Shown piece by piece: positions 41,734 through 51,118 of a stretch of DNA of 64,000 nucleotides. The position numbers and the translations under genes are program-made. Every line of letters starts with the position of its first letter. Positions within the stretch are counted from its first letter, which is position 1. This DNA is from Acidobacteriota bacterium (lineage in GTDB: Bacteria > Acidobacteriota > JAAYUB01), in contig JAGNHB010000011.1 of the NCBI GenBank assembly GCA_018001935.1, positions 1 to 64,000 of the forward strand. Direction: 5' to 3'. The notes under the pieces were generated by a model. It saw only the letters and a list, made by a program, of their open reading frames with translations. It did not search any database and had not been told where the DNA came from.

Positions 41734-44700
41734 ATGAGAATGCTGCGATCGCCTTTGCACGTTTTTTCCCTGTTCGTGTTGACGACAATGCCCGTTCAGC
41801 CTGCCGACGATCCGGGGCCGACGCCTTGCCGGCTTCCAGGTTTTGTCGTGGATTCCCTTCGCCGGGACTCCGCTTTGACCGCGGCCGGGTTGCGCCCTGG
41901 CGACGTGATCCTGTCCTGGGAACGGCCTCCGGTGCCCCCGGGCGGGTCTGGGGCCGCCTCCGGGGAACTGGGCGCCCCGTTCGACTGGCAGGAGGCCATC
42001 GTGGAGGTGTGGCCCCGGGCCGCCGTCAGCCTGAGGGGCCTGCGAGACGGAGCCGAACTCACCTGGAATGTCGGTTTGGGTCGACCGGATGCAAAGGTCC
42101 ATCCGCGCCTGGCTCCCCCGGTCGAGGAAGAGCTTTCGGCCGCCCTCGCCCTGTCACGAAAAGGCGATCTGGCGGGCGTCGCTCGTTTGATCAGGCTGGC
42201 CCGGCTCTCCAGCGAAACCGGGGAGCGGGAGCTGGCGGCATGGCTGTGGTTGGAGGCCGCCGCGGGGGATACCCTGGGCAAGCGATACGACGCCGCGCTC
42301 GATCGCGTCCGTGACGCCCGCCAGGTGCTTGGCGCCCCGCTCTCTTCAGCGGCACTGGTCGCCCTTACCCTCGCCGAGGCCGCGGTGTGGCTCGATCGGA
42401 AAGACTACCCCCGCCAGGCGCAGGTCCTGGGCGCCGGGCTCGACGCCCTGCAGGAGCGGGGTGAGGCCGGGTTGGACACCGCCCTCCTGCTCCGCGAGTT
42501 GGGGATCGCCAATTGGCAGCAGGGTCGCCTCGCGGAAACCATCGCGGCGTTCGAGAGGTCCCTGGCGCTGCGCGAGCGAGGGGCCCCCGGGGGGTTCCTG
42601 TATGCGGAAATCTGTTCCAACTACGGTCTGGCCCTCTGGAAGCGGAGCGACCTGGATGCCGCGCAACAAATGATCGAACGGGGGATTGCCATCCTCGAAA
42701 CGCTCCCGGGCGTCGAACTGGATCTCGCCCGATCGCTCAACAACCTCGGGCTGATCGCCTGGAACCGGGGCGACCTCCCCGAGGCGGAGGCCATCTTCAA
42801 CCGGGCGCTCCGGCTCAAGGAGACCCTGGACCCGGGGGGCCAGTCCTCGGCCTTCACCCTCAACAACCTGGCCAACGTCGCCAAGGATCGCAGCGATCTC
42901 GGGACCGCGGAAAACTACCTCCGCCGGGCCCTGGAAATCTTCGAGCGGACGGGCGCGGACCCCATCGCCCTCTCCGGCGTCGTGGACAACCTGGGGACCA
43001 TCCTCTTTCTCCGCCAGGACTTCGACGGGGCGCAGGGGTTTCTGGAGCGGGCCCTGGAGATCCGGGAAAACGCCACGAAGGACTCCCTGGAGACGGCCAA
43101 CAGCCTGAACAACCTGGGGAGCCTGTCCTTCGACCGGGGCGAATTGTCGAAGGCGGGGGAGTACTTTCAACGGGTGCTGGAGATCCGGAACCGGCTGGCC
43201 CCCGAATCCCTGCATGTGGCCAGTGCCGAGCTGACCCTCGGCCGGCTGGTGATGGTCATGGGGAAACTCGATGAAGCCGAGCGGCGTTTTCTGCATGCCA
43301 AGGCCATCTATGAACGGTTGGCGCCCAGGTCCCATCACATGGGCGAGGTGCTGGCCCGCCTGGCCGAACTGCGCGAACGCCAGGGCCGGGAGGAAGAGGC
43401 CCTGGCGCTCCTCCGTCAGGTCCTCGAAATCCGGCGGGTTTCCTGCCCGGGCGGGATCTGGGAGGCCATGGCCTGCGCGGAGCTGGGGAAGCTCAACCGC
43501 GCCCTCTCCCGGACCGCGGAGGCCCTCTCCTTCCTGCGCCGTTCTGTCGACTGCCTCGAGTCACAGATCGGGCGGCTCGGCGGGACCGAGGAGGCGAGAG
43601 GGGAATTTCGGGCCGCCTATGAGGGTTACTACCACCAACTCATGGATCTCCTTGTAGAGCGAGGGGATACTGAGGAGGCCTTCCGGGTTTACGAGCGGTC
43701 CCGGGCCCGGCATCTCCTTTCGCTCCTCTCCCAACGGGAACTCCGGTTCACCGCGGACCTGCCGGAAGACCTCGACCGGAAGCGGCGCCGCGTGGACCGG
43801 GAATTCGCCGGGGCCCTCGAGGCGATGACGCGCCTGGACCCCGACAAGGACCGGGAGAAGTTCGCAAGTCTCCGGGTCCGCCTCGACACCCTGGAGCGCG
43901 AGCGGGAGGCGGTGCTGGCCCGGATCCGCACGGTCAGCCCCCGGTTGGCGGCCCTGCAGGAGCCCCGCCCCCTGGACGCGGCGGGGGCGGTGAAGGCCCT
44001 GGACGAGGGCCGTCTCCTGCTGGCCTACAGCGTGGGGGAGGACAACACCCTCGTCTTCTCCCTCTCGCGGCGGACCGGGCTTCACGCCTACCGGGTCGGC
44101 CTGGGGCGGGAGGCCCTGTCGGACCGAATCCTGGACTTCCGGTCCCGGGTCCGCTCCGCCGTGGAGGGGGCGTGGAGCCCCGAGGCGGCCTGGGCGGTGG
44201 CGACGCGGCTCTCCGAAGCCCTTCTCGGCCCCGCCCTGGGGGACATCGCCGCCAACGACCGCCTGCTGGTGGTCCCGGACGGTCCCCTGCACCTTCTCCC
44301 CTTCGACGCGCTGGCGGTGGACGCGCGCACGGCCCGGGGCCCAGCCCTGGGCAGCGGCCGGAAGCGGGCCTGGCTGGTGGAGTGGAAACCGCTGCTCTAC
44401 GCCGCCTCCGCCACCGTCTTCGCGGAACTGCGGGCGCGACAGGCCGGCCGGGTTGCCGGTTCGCCCGGCCTCACCGCCTTCGGCGACCCCCGTTACCCGG
44501 TGTGGGGCGCGTCGGATCGCCCCCCCGTTCCCGCGTTGCGGGGGCTGCGGGGGGCCATGGCCCCGCTCCCCTGGTCCGGCGTGGAGGTCTCGGCGGTGGC
44601 CGGCGCCTGGAAGGGCGCCGCCGCCACCTACACCGGGGACGCGGCCACCGAGAGACAGGCCCGCCAGGCCGCACCCGGCACGCGCCTCCTCCACTTCGCG

Positions 44701-45165
44701 TGCCACGGCCGCGCGGACGGGCGCTTCCCGCTGAACTCGGCCCTCCTGCTCAGCATCGGGAAAGCGGACGGGCCCGCGGAAGAGGACGGCGTCCTCCAGG
44801 CCTGGGAAATCATGGAGGGGATGCGGCTGGACGCCGACCTCGTCACGCTGTCGGCCTGTGACACCGGTCTGGGGAAGGCGGCCGGCGGCGAGGGGATGAT
44901 CGGCCTGACGCGGGCGTTCCAGTACGCCGGTGCGCGGACGGTGGTGGCGTCCCTGTGGGAGGTCTCCGACGACGCCACGGTGGAGCTGATGCGCGGCTTC
45001 TACCGTCAACTGCGCCGGGGCCGCCCCGTGGACGACGCCCTCCGGGAGGCCCAGGTCCGGATGATCCGGAAAGCCCCGCCCCGGCCGGGCCCGGACGGCA
45101 CCGTCCCGCCGGACCGCCGCGCCCCCTTCTTCTGGGCCGCCTTCGGCGCCTACGGGGGGAGGTAG
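41734..45165 (+). CDS. Large secreted PDZ - TPR - CHAT protease
   Basis: 1143 residues. ATG at 41734 with GAGG upstream. N-terminal signal segment. A PDZ-like stretch (about 36-110) includes VVDSLRRDSALTAAGLRPGDVILSWE. About 11 TPR-like helical pairs run from roughly 130 to 640 (LARSLNNLGLIAWNRGDLPEAEAIF and similar). The CHAT caspase-like domain occupies about 740-1143, with H991 in HFACHGRAD and C1042 in LSACDTGLG forming the expected dyad. CHAT proteases act in programmed cleavage systems. A partner protease substrate is not obvious; the adjacent retropepsin gene lies 40 bases upstream. Confidence 0.92.
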   Translation: MRMLRSPLHVFSLFVLTTMPVQPADDPGPTPCRLPGFVVDSLRRDSALTAAGLRPGDVILSWERPPVPPGGSGAASGELGAPFDWQEAIVEVWPRAAVSLRGLRDGAELTWNVGLGRPDAKVHPRLAPPVEEELSAALALSRKGDLAGVARLIRLARLSSETGERELAAWLWLEAAAGDTLGKRYDAALDRVRDARQVLGAPLSSAALVALTLAEAAVWLDRKDYPRQAQVLGAGLDALQERGEAGLDTALLLRELGIANWQQGRLAETIAAFERSLALRERGAPGGFLYAEICSNYGLALWKRSDLDAAQQMIERGIAILETLPGVELDLARSLNNLGLIAWNRGDLPEAEAIFNRALRLKETLDPGGQSSAFTLNNLANVAKDRSDLGTAENYLRRALEIFERTGADPIALSGVVDNLGTILFLRQDFDGAQGFLERALEIRENATKDSLETANSLNNLGSLSFDRGELSKAGEYFQRVLEIRNRLAPESLHVASAELTLGRLVMVMGKLDEAERRFLHAKAIYERLAPRSHHMGEVLARLAELRERQGREEEALALLRQVLEIRRVSCPGGIWEAMACAELGKLNRALSRTAEALSFLRRSVDCLESQIGRLGGTEEARGEFRAAYEGYYHQLMDLLVERGDTEEAFRVYERSRARHLLSLLSQRELRFTADLPEDLDRKRRRVDREFAGALEAMTRLDPDKDREKFASLRVRLDTLEREREAVLARIRTVSPRLAALQEPRPLDAAGAVKALDEGRLLLAYSVGEDNTLVFSLSRRTGLHAYRVGLGREALSDRILDFRSRVRSAVEGAWSPEAAWAVATRLSEALLGPALGDIAANDRLLVVPDGPLHLLPFDALAVDARTARGPALGSGRKRAWLVEWKPLLYAASATVFAELRARQAGRVAGSPGLTAFGDPRYPVWGASDRPPVPALRGLRGAMAPLPWSGVEVSAVAGAWKGAAATYTGDAATERQARQAAPGTRLLHFACHGRADGRFPLNSALLLSIGKADGPAEEDGVLQAWEIMEGMRLDADLVTLSACDTGLGKAAGGEGMIGLTRAFQYAGARTVVASLWEVSDDATVELMRGFYRQLRRGRPVDDALREAQVRMIRKAPPRPGPDGTVPPDRRAPFFWAAFGAYGGR

Positions 45166-45326
45166 TCTCTCCGGGCTGCGTATCCCTGCGGTGCCTTCGC
45201 GGCGGGAACGCACTTGCGAAGCGGCGTCTTCTTCCCGGGTCGGGCGTACGGCCGTGACGCCCGAAGGTGGTTGCCGATATTCCTCACCCGAGGCATTTTC
45301 CGTTTCACTTCACGGCCGATCTGCGC

Positions 45327-45340
45327 TATCCTGAAGTTTA
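45327..45340 (+). promoter_or_regulatory. Possible leaderless promoter of the small membrane protein
   Basis: TATCCT at 45327-45332 is eight bases before the ATG at 45340, with TTCACT at 45304-45309 as a possible -35 (spacer about 17). No Shine-Dalgarno run precedes the ATG, so transcription could begin at or near the start codon. Confidence 0.4.
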
Positions 45341-45852
45341 TGAAAACAACTACGCCTTCAGCGACACTTCGTGAAAACCCCCGTTCCGACCACAACAACA
45401 TCCGAATCGGGATCTTCCTGATCCTGATCGGGTCCATCTTCGCCGCGGAGACCTATTTCCGGGTCCACATCCTCTACCGCTTCTGGCCGCTCGTCCTGAC
45501 GGCCTGGGGTTGCGGCTTCATCGGGATCTACCACCGCCGGGAACGCCGGGAGGCCGCGTTCCTCGGATTGGGGCTCTACGTCATCTTCTTCAGCCTGTTC
45601 AGCCTCTACTTCACCTTTTCCGGGTGGGAGTCCCTCGCCCGACTCTGGCCGGCCTACATCGGGTTTCTCGGGGCGACCTTCCTCCTCCTCTTCCTATTCC
45701 ACCGGAACCGGAGGATCTATCTGCTCATCGGGATGTTCCTGGGGTGCGTCTGCGTGGCCTTCTTCCTCGTCTTCTACCTCTCGGGCGACCTCTGGTGGAC
45801 CACCTTCATCCTGGTGGGGTTGAGCGTCCTGGCTTTCGGACGCTCGCGATGA
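45340..45852 (+). CDS. Small membrane protein, LiaF/DUF5668-like transmembrane region
   Basis: 170 residues with five to six hydrophobic helices (IGIFLILIGSIFAAE, FWPLVLTAWGCGFIGIY and so on). The pattern of short TM pairs separated by GWESLARLWPAYIG resembles the LiaF/DUF5668 N-terminal module. No C-terminal beta domain is present. It overlaps the next gene by ATGA. Confidence 0.7.
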   Translation: MKTTTPSATLRENPRSDHNNIRIGIFLILIGSIFAAETYFRVHILYRFWPLVLTAWGCGFIGIYHRRERREAAFLGLGLYVIFFSLFSLYFTFSGWESLARLWPAYIGFLGATFLLLFLFHRNRRIYLLIGMFLGCVCVAFFLVFYLSGDLWWTTFILVGLSVLAFGRSR

Positions 45853-47300
45853 AACCCCTTTCCATCACGTTCATCGAGCCCCGGGGACGGCAGGCCAACG
45901 TCTTCGAGTACTCCATGAACCTGCCGCTGATGGGGAGCCTGATCCTGGGGACCATCCTGTCCCGTGCCGGGCACCGGGTGCAGATCCTCAACGAGAACAT
46001 CCTGTGCGCCCCCGTCGACCCGCTGGACCTCGACGCCGAGATCGTCTGCCTCTCCTGCCTGACCCTCAACGCGAACCGGGGGATGGATCTGGCGCGGGCC
46101 ATCCGCCTGAACCATCCCCGCACGCGCATCCTCATCGGGGGAATCCACGCCTCCCTGGTGCCCGAGGACTTCCTGGACCTGGCCGACCAGGTCGTGACGG
46201 GGGAGGGGGAAAGCGTCATCCTGGATGTGGTGGAGGGGCGCCTCACCGACCGGGTCGTGCACGGCAAGCCGGTGGATGACCTCGACACGCTCCCGGTGAT
46301 TGACTACAGCCTCCTGAAGGGGGCGGAGTCCATGAGGGTCATCCCCATGATGACCTCCCGAGGGTGCCCATTCGATTGCAATTTCTGCACCGTCACCCGC
46401 ATTTTCGGACGTCGTTACCGGAAGCAGTCCCCGGAACGCATCCTCGCCGAGCTGCGCAACGCGCTCGCCTTCTTCAAGGGGCGGAACGTCTTCTTCTACG
46501 ACGACAACCTGGCCGTGGACGTCCCCCGGCTCGACGCCCTCATGGAGGGCATAACAGCCGAGAACATGGGGATCAGCTGGAGCGCCCAGGTGCGGGCGGA
46601 CATCGCCCGGGACCCCGAACTCGTGGCCCGGATGTACCGATCGGGGTGCAACCGCGTCTACATCGGTTTCGAATCCATCGACGACCAGAGCCTCAAGGCC
46701 CTTCACAAGTCGCAGACAAGGGCGGACGTCGAGCGGGCCGTCGCCGTGATCCACGAACAGGGGATCCAGATCCACGGGATGTTCATCTTCGGGGAGGACC
46801 ACGACACCACCGACAGTTTCGCCCGGACCGCCGATTTTGCCGTCCGGCACGATGTCGATACGGTCCAGTTCATGATCCTGACGCCCTTCCCGGGCACACG
46901 GATCTACGAGAAGTTCGAGGCGGAGGGGCGGCTGCTCCACCGGAACTGGGACTACTACGACGGCATGCACGCCGTTTTCCTCCCGAAGGGGCTGTCCCCC
47001 CTCGAACTCCAGCAGGGCGCGCTGCTCGCGCACCGGCAGTTCTACTCGGTGGACCGTTCCCTCTGCGACATCGTCGACCTCGTTTGCCGGATCGGCTACG
47101 ACGCCCTGGTGTGGAACTTCCGGCAGGCCATCTACTACGACCCCGACAACTTCATCCTGAAGGTGGGCGCCCGTTTCATCATCAGCCGTTTCGAGAAGCT
47201 GAACCGGTCGTATTTCCGCTACCTGGGGACTTCCCCGCCGCCGCTCCCCGCGTCCCTCCCCCCGGACCCCGGAGGGCCCCCGGAGAAAAGCCGGGAGTGA
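45849..47300 (+). CDS. B12-binding-domain radical SAM protein
   Basis: 483 residues. N-terminal cobalamin-binding Rossmann-like domain (about 1-150: LILGTILSRAGHRVQILNEN, ILIGGIHASLVPED). The radical SAM motif CPFDCNFC follows near residue 175, then GFESIDDQSLKALHK and MILTPFPGTRIYEKFE. The group includes methylases and lipid-modifying enzymes (HpnJ/P-like, magnesium-protoporphyrin cyclase-like). Substrate cannot be told. Pro-rich C-terminal tail. Confidence 0.9.
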   Translation: MKPLSITFIEPRGRQANVFEYSMNLPLMGSLILGTILSRAGHRVQILNENILCAPVDPLDLDAEIVCLSCLTLNANRGMDLARAIRLNHPRTRILIGGIHASLVPEDFLDLADQVVTGEGESVILDVVEGRLTDRVVHGKPVDDLDTLPVIDYSLLKGAESMRVIPMMTSRGCPFDCNFCTVTRIFGRRYRKQSPERILAELRNALAFFKGRNVFFYDDNLAVDVPRLDALMEGITAENMGISWSAQVRADIARDPELVARMYRSGCNRVYIGFESIDDQSLKALHKSQTRADVERAVAVIHEQGIQIHGMFIFGEDHDTTDSFARTADFAVRHDVDTVQFMILTPFPGTRIYEKFEAEGRLLHRNWDYYDGMHAVFLPKGLSPLELQQGALLAHRQFYSVDRSLCDIVDLVCRIGYDALVWNFRQAIYYDPDNFILKVGARFIISRFEKLNRSYFRYLGTSPPPLPASLPPDPGGPPEKSRE

Positions 47301-47406
47301 GCGCCGGGTTTGCCCCCTCCCGCGATGCCCGCCGAAGCGTCACCGGGCCGAAACAATGTTTCCCGTCGTGCGTAACAGACGGTCTACCTTTCGTTCAGGA
47401 GTGCCC

Positions 47407-50148
47407 ATGATCAAGACCCTGATCCTCGTCGCCCTGGCGGGCAGCCTGGCCGGCGCGGCCTTGTGCGCGCCGCCCAACCCGCTCCCCACGGTCAACGTCG
47501 AGCAGTACCAGCTGTCCAACGGTCTCACGGTCTTCCTGGTGGAGGACCACACCCTGCCCATCGTGGCGGTGAACATCAACTACAGGGTGGGGTCCAAGAA
47601 CGAGAAGCCCGGCCGCACCGGCTTCGCCCACCTCTTCGAGCACATGATGTTCCAGGGCTCGAAGCACTGGAACGACGACTTCTTCAAGCCGCTGCAGGAG
47701 ATCGGCGGCGAGGTGAACGGCGGCACCAACACGGACCGAACCCGGTACTGGACCCTGGTTCCCGCGGGCTACCTGGAGCGCGCTCTCTGGCTGGAGGCCG
47801 ACCGCATGGGGTTCCTGCTGGAGGCCATGACGCCGGTCCGCCTGGCCAACCAGGTCTCGGTGGTCCAGAACGAGCGCCGCCAGAACTACGACAACCGCCC
47901 TTACGGGACGGTGATGGAGAAGATGGCGGCGGCCGCCTTCCCGCCGAACCACCCCTACAGCTGGCTGACCATCGGCGCCATGGCGGACATCCAGGCCGCC
48001 ACCCTGGACGACGTCCGGGAGTTCTTCCGGGCTTACTACACCCCCAACAACGCCAGCCTCTGCGTGGCGGGCGACTTCAAGCCGGAAGAGGCCAAGGCAC
48101 ACATCCGGAAGTACTTCGGGGATATCCCTCCCGGCCCGCCCGTCTCGAAGATCGGGCGGTGGGTCCCCCGGCTCGAGGGCGAGATCGTCCTGGACATCCA
48201 GGACCGGGTCAAGCTCCCCCGGGCCTACCTCTCCTGGTTCACCACCCCGCGCTACGCCGGGGACGAGGCCGCCCTGACGGTCTTCGCCCGGGTCCTCGGG
48301 GACGGGAAGACCTCCCGGCTTCACCAGGCCCTGGTCCGCGACCAGCAGCTGGCCCAGGATGTCACCGTCAACCACAGTGCCCTGGAGATTTCGGGGAGTT
48401 TCCTGGTGACGCTCACGCCCCGGCCCGGGCACACCCTGGACGAGGTGGAGGCCGCGGCCCTCGCCGTGCTGAACGACACCCTGCAAAACGGCATCACGGC
48501 GGAGGAACTCGGGCGCGTCCAGGCCGACGAAACCGCGCGGGCCCTGCGCGGCATGCAGCGGGTCGGCGGGTTCGGCGGCATCTCGGATTCCCTCAACGAG
48601 TACTACCACTACCTGGGGAAGGCCGACATGTTCCAGTGGGACCTGCAGCGCTTCCTCGACCTGACCCCGGAGTCCGTCACGGCCGCGGCGCGGAAGTACC
48701 TGGGGCCCGACCGGGTCCGGGCCCGGGTCAGCCCCATGCCGGACCTGAAGGCCGAAACGGCGGGGGCCGCCACCGAAACCGAACGGGAGAAGGTGCCCGG
48801 CAAGGCCGCCGGGGAGCCTTTCCGTTTTCCCGCCCCGGAGCGTTTCCGCTTGGCGAACGGGCTGGAGGTCGTCCTCGCGGAGCGGCACAAGCTGCCCCTG
48901 GTGACCCTGGCGGTGGTGATCAAGTCCGGGTCGGCCAGTGACCCGGCCGGCCGCGCGGGGCTGGCCGACCTGACGGCGGCGCTCCTGGCGGAGGGCGCGG
49001 GCGGAAAGTCCTCGAAGGACTTCGCCGAGGCCCTGGAAGGGAAGGGGGCCCGCCTGAGCATCGCCACCGAGCGGGACGTCACCAAGGTCTCCCTCTCGAC
49101 GATGAAGGACCGCCTGGGCGAAACCCTGCCGCTCCTGGCCGACGCCGTCATGCGCCCCGACTTCCCCGACGACGAGCTGGACCGCGAGCGCAAGGCCCGC
49201 CTGGTCCGCCTGATGCAGCAGCGGGACCAGACCGCGCTGCTGGCCCAGTCCGCCCTGCTCGGCGTCCTGTTCGGGGGGCACCCCTACGGCCACCCGAGCC
49301 TGGGGACCCCCGAAGGCCTCACGGCCGTCACCCTGGAGGACGTCCGCGCGAATTACGCGGAGCGTTTCGGCCCCGCCCAGGCCGTGCTGGTGGTGGCGGG
49401 GGACCTGACCCGGGCCGAGTTGGAAAAGGCCCTGGCGGGCAACCTGGCGGCGTGGTCCGCCGGGGCCCGCGCCGGCGCCTCCCTCCCCGAACCGCCCCGG
49501 CACCCGGCACGGACCCTCTACATCGTGAACAAGCCCGGCGCCGCCCAGTCCCACATCCTGATCGGCTCGGTGGGCGCCGCCCGCGCGAGCGCCGACCACG
49601 CCGCCCTGGAAGCCGCCAACGGCGTGCTGGGCGGCCAGTTCGTCTCCCGCCTCAACATGAACCTCCGGGAGGACAAGGGGTACACCTACGGGTGCCGCTC
49701 CCGCTTCACCTACGGGGTGGTCCCGTACCTGTTCTCGGCCTCGGCCCCGGTGCAGACCCGGGTGACCGCCGCCGCGGTCTCCGAGATGGTGAAGGAGATC
49801 GCGGGGATGGCCGGGGCCAGGCCCGTCACCGCGGAGGAACTCGCCTTCGCACGGGGCAGCCTGGTGGACGGGTACGCCAGGGACTTCGAGACCCTCGACC
49901 AGATCGTCTCCCGGATCGCCGACCTGGCGCCCTACGGGCTGCCGGACGATGAGCTGGAGACCTGGCCCGCCCGCGTTGGGGCCCTGACGCCGGACCTGGT
50001 GAACGCCGCGGCGCGGAAGCACCTCCACCCCGACCAGTTGGCCATCGTGGTGGTGGGCGACAAGGCGGCCATCGCGGCCGACCTGGCCAGGCTCGACCTC
50101 GGCCCGGTGGTGGAAGTGGACGAGCAGGGGCGCCCGGTGGCCCGATAA
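47407..50148 (+). CDS. Secreted M16 family zinc peptidase, two-half form
   Basis: 913 residues from ATG at 47407 after AGGAG. Signal peptide about 20 residues. The first half has inverted zinc motif H75-x-x-E78-H79 (FAHLFEH) and downstream Glu in QNERRQ. The second half (from about 480) keeps the fold but its equivalent region reads GLADLTAALLAEG without zinc ligands, the normal active/inactive pairing of pitrilysin-type proteins. It degrades peptides in the periplasm. Confidence 0.93.
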   Translation: MIKTLILVALAGSLAGAALCAPPNPLPTVNVEQYQLSNGLTVFLVEDHTLPIVAVNINYRVGSKNEKPGRTGFAHLFEHMMFQGSKHWNDDFFKPLQEIGGEVNGGTNTDRTRYWTLVPAGYLERALWLEADRMGFLLEAMTPVRLANQVSVVQNERRQNYDNRPYGTVMEKMAAAAFPPNHPYSWLTIGAMADIQAATLDDVREFFRAYYTPNNASLCVAGDFKPEEAKAHIRKYFGDIPPGPPVSKIGRWVPRLEGEIVLDIQDRVKLPRAYLSWFTTPRYAGDEAALTVFARVLGDGKTSRLHQALVRDQQLAQDVTVNHSALEISGSFLVTLTPRPGHTLDEVEAAALAVLNDTLQNGITAEELGRVQADETARALRGMQRVGGFGGISDSLNEYYHYLGKADMFQWDLQRFLDLTPESVTAAARKYLGPDRVRARVSPMPDLKAETAGAATETEREKVPGKAAGEPFRFPAPERFRLANGLEVVLAERHKLPLVTLAVVIKSGSASDPAGRAGLADLTAALLAEGAGGKSSKDFAEALEGKGARLSIATERDVTKVSLSTMKDRLGETLPLLADAVMRPDFPDDELDRERKARLVRLMQQRDQTALLAQSALLGVLFGGHPYGHPSLGTPEGLTAVTLEDVRANYAERFGPAQAVLVVAGDLTRAELEKALAGNLAAWSAGARAGASLPEPPRHPARTLYIVNKPGAAQSHILIGSVGAARASADHAALEAANGVLGGQFVSRLNMNLREDKGYTYGCRSRFTYGVVPYLFSASAPVQTRVTAAAVSEMVKEIAGMAGARPVTAEELAFARGSLVDGYARDFETLDQIVSRIADLAPYGLPDDELETWPARVGALTPDLVNAAARKHLHPDQLAIVVVGDKAAIAADLARLDLGPVVEVDEQGRPVAR

Positions 50149-50312
50149 AGGACATCAAGGACCCAAAGGACCCAAAGGACATAAAGGACGGCAGGCCCGA
50201 AACGGAAAAACGCGGTTGGAAAGGAACCGGGTCTTGCCCATGCCGTCTGGGTCTCTTTAAATCCATTTCAGTCCTTTTGGTCGTTTTGGTCCTTTAGGTC
50301 CTTTTGTCCTTT
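50147..50312. repeat. Family D inverted-repeat element
   Basis: Left arm 50147-50190 has four to five copies of AAAGGACCC-like words, starting inside the M16 stop codon region. Right arm about 50268-50312 has the reverse complements (GGTCCTTTTGTCCTTT). The centre is about 78 bases. The following ~200 bases to the next gene show nothing recognisable. Confidence 0.8.
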
Positions 50313-50530
50313 CCCGCCGGCGTGGGAAGGGCGGCCCTGGGTGATGCCCGCCGCCCCCAACGCAGTCACTATAGTAAGGGAAGGGTTTACAGGCTCTTCC
50401 CCGTTCGCTTTCCGGCTTTTTCGTTCGACTTCCGTGTTTTCTCAAAATCGGCGATATCGGCCGGGCGTCCGAACCGGGCCCCCATGATGACGTATCACCA
50501 ACCATTCGGATCGGAGGTGGATAAATCGCC

Positions 50531-51118
50531 ATGTTGAAAAAGGTTATCGCGAGGGGTTCGACGATTTTCCTTCTGACGTTGTGGGCCCTGGCCGGCGGGA
50601 TGCCGACGGAAACGGGCGCCCCTGCCGCTACCGCCGGGGCGGTCTCCCCGGAGCCGCTTCGGGTTTCCCTCGAGGAGTTGACCGCCGGGATCGACGGCTT
50701 CGTCGGGAAACGGGTGGTCGTGGAGGGCACGGTCCTCCATCTCTGTTCGGTGGACCGGACGAAGATGAAGCTCGAGGGTGCCGGGGGCGCCGTCGTCCGG
50801 GTGGACCCCGTGACCCCGGGACAGGGCTTCGACGCGGGCCTTCTTAAAAAGCGGGTCCGGGTGCTCGGCGTCGTCTCCGAGACCCGCATCGACGCGGCCC
50901 GTCTCGACGAACTGGAGAAGCAGACGGCGATCCTGTGTCACGTGGACCGGCAGCCCTGCCGCAGCGCTGGGTACATCGAGCGTTTGCGGGCGGAGGGGAA
51001 GGCCGGGGAGCTGTCCGCCAAACAGATCGCGGCGCTGCGGGAGAAGCTCAAGACGAGCGGAAAAGGCTACCTTTCGGTGGTGTCCATCCAGGCCGAAGCG
51101 GTGGAGGTCATTCCCTAG
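50531..51118 (+). CDS. Secreted OB-fold-like hypothetical protein
   Basis: 195 residues. N-terminal signal segment (STIFLLTLWALAGG). The body has GFVGKRVVVEGTVLHLCSVDRTKM and KRVRVLGVVSETRID, strand patterns like the OB-fold tRNA_anti-like domain found in secreted proteins. Three to four cysteines (LHLCSVD, AILCHVDRQPCRS). GGAGG is 13 bases from the ATG, longer than usual. Its end overlaps the convergent gene's end by four bases. Confidence 0.7.
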   Translation: MLKKVIARGSTIFLLTLWALAGGMPTETGAPAATAGAVSPEPLRVSLEELTAGIDGFVGKRVVVEGTVLHLCSVDRTKMKLEGAGGAVVRVDPVTPGQGFDAGLLKKRVRVLGVVSETRIDAARLDELEKQTAILCHVDRQPCRSAGYIERLRAEGKAGELSAKQIAALREKLKTSGKGYLSVVSIQAEAVEVIP

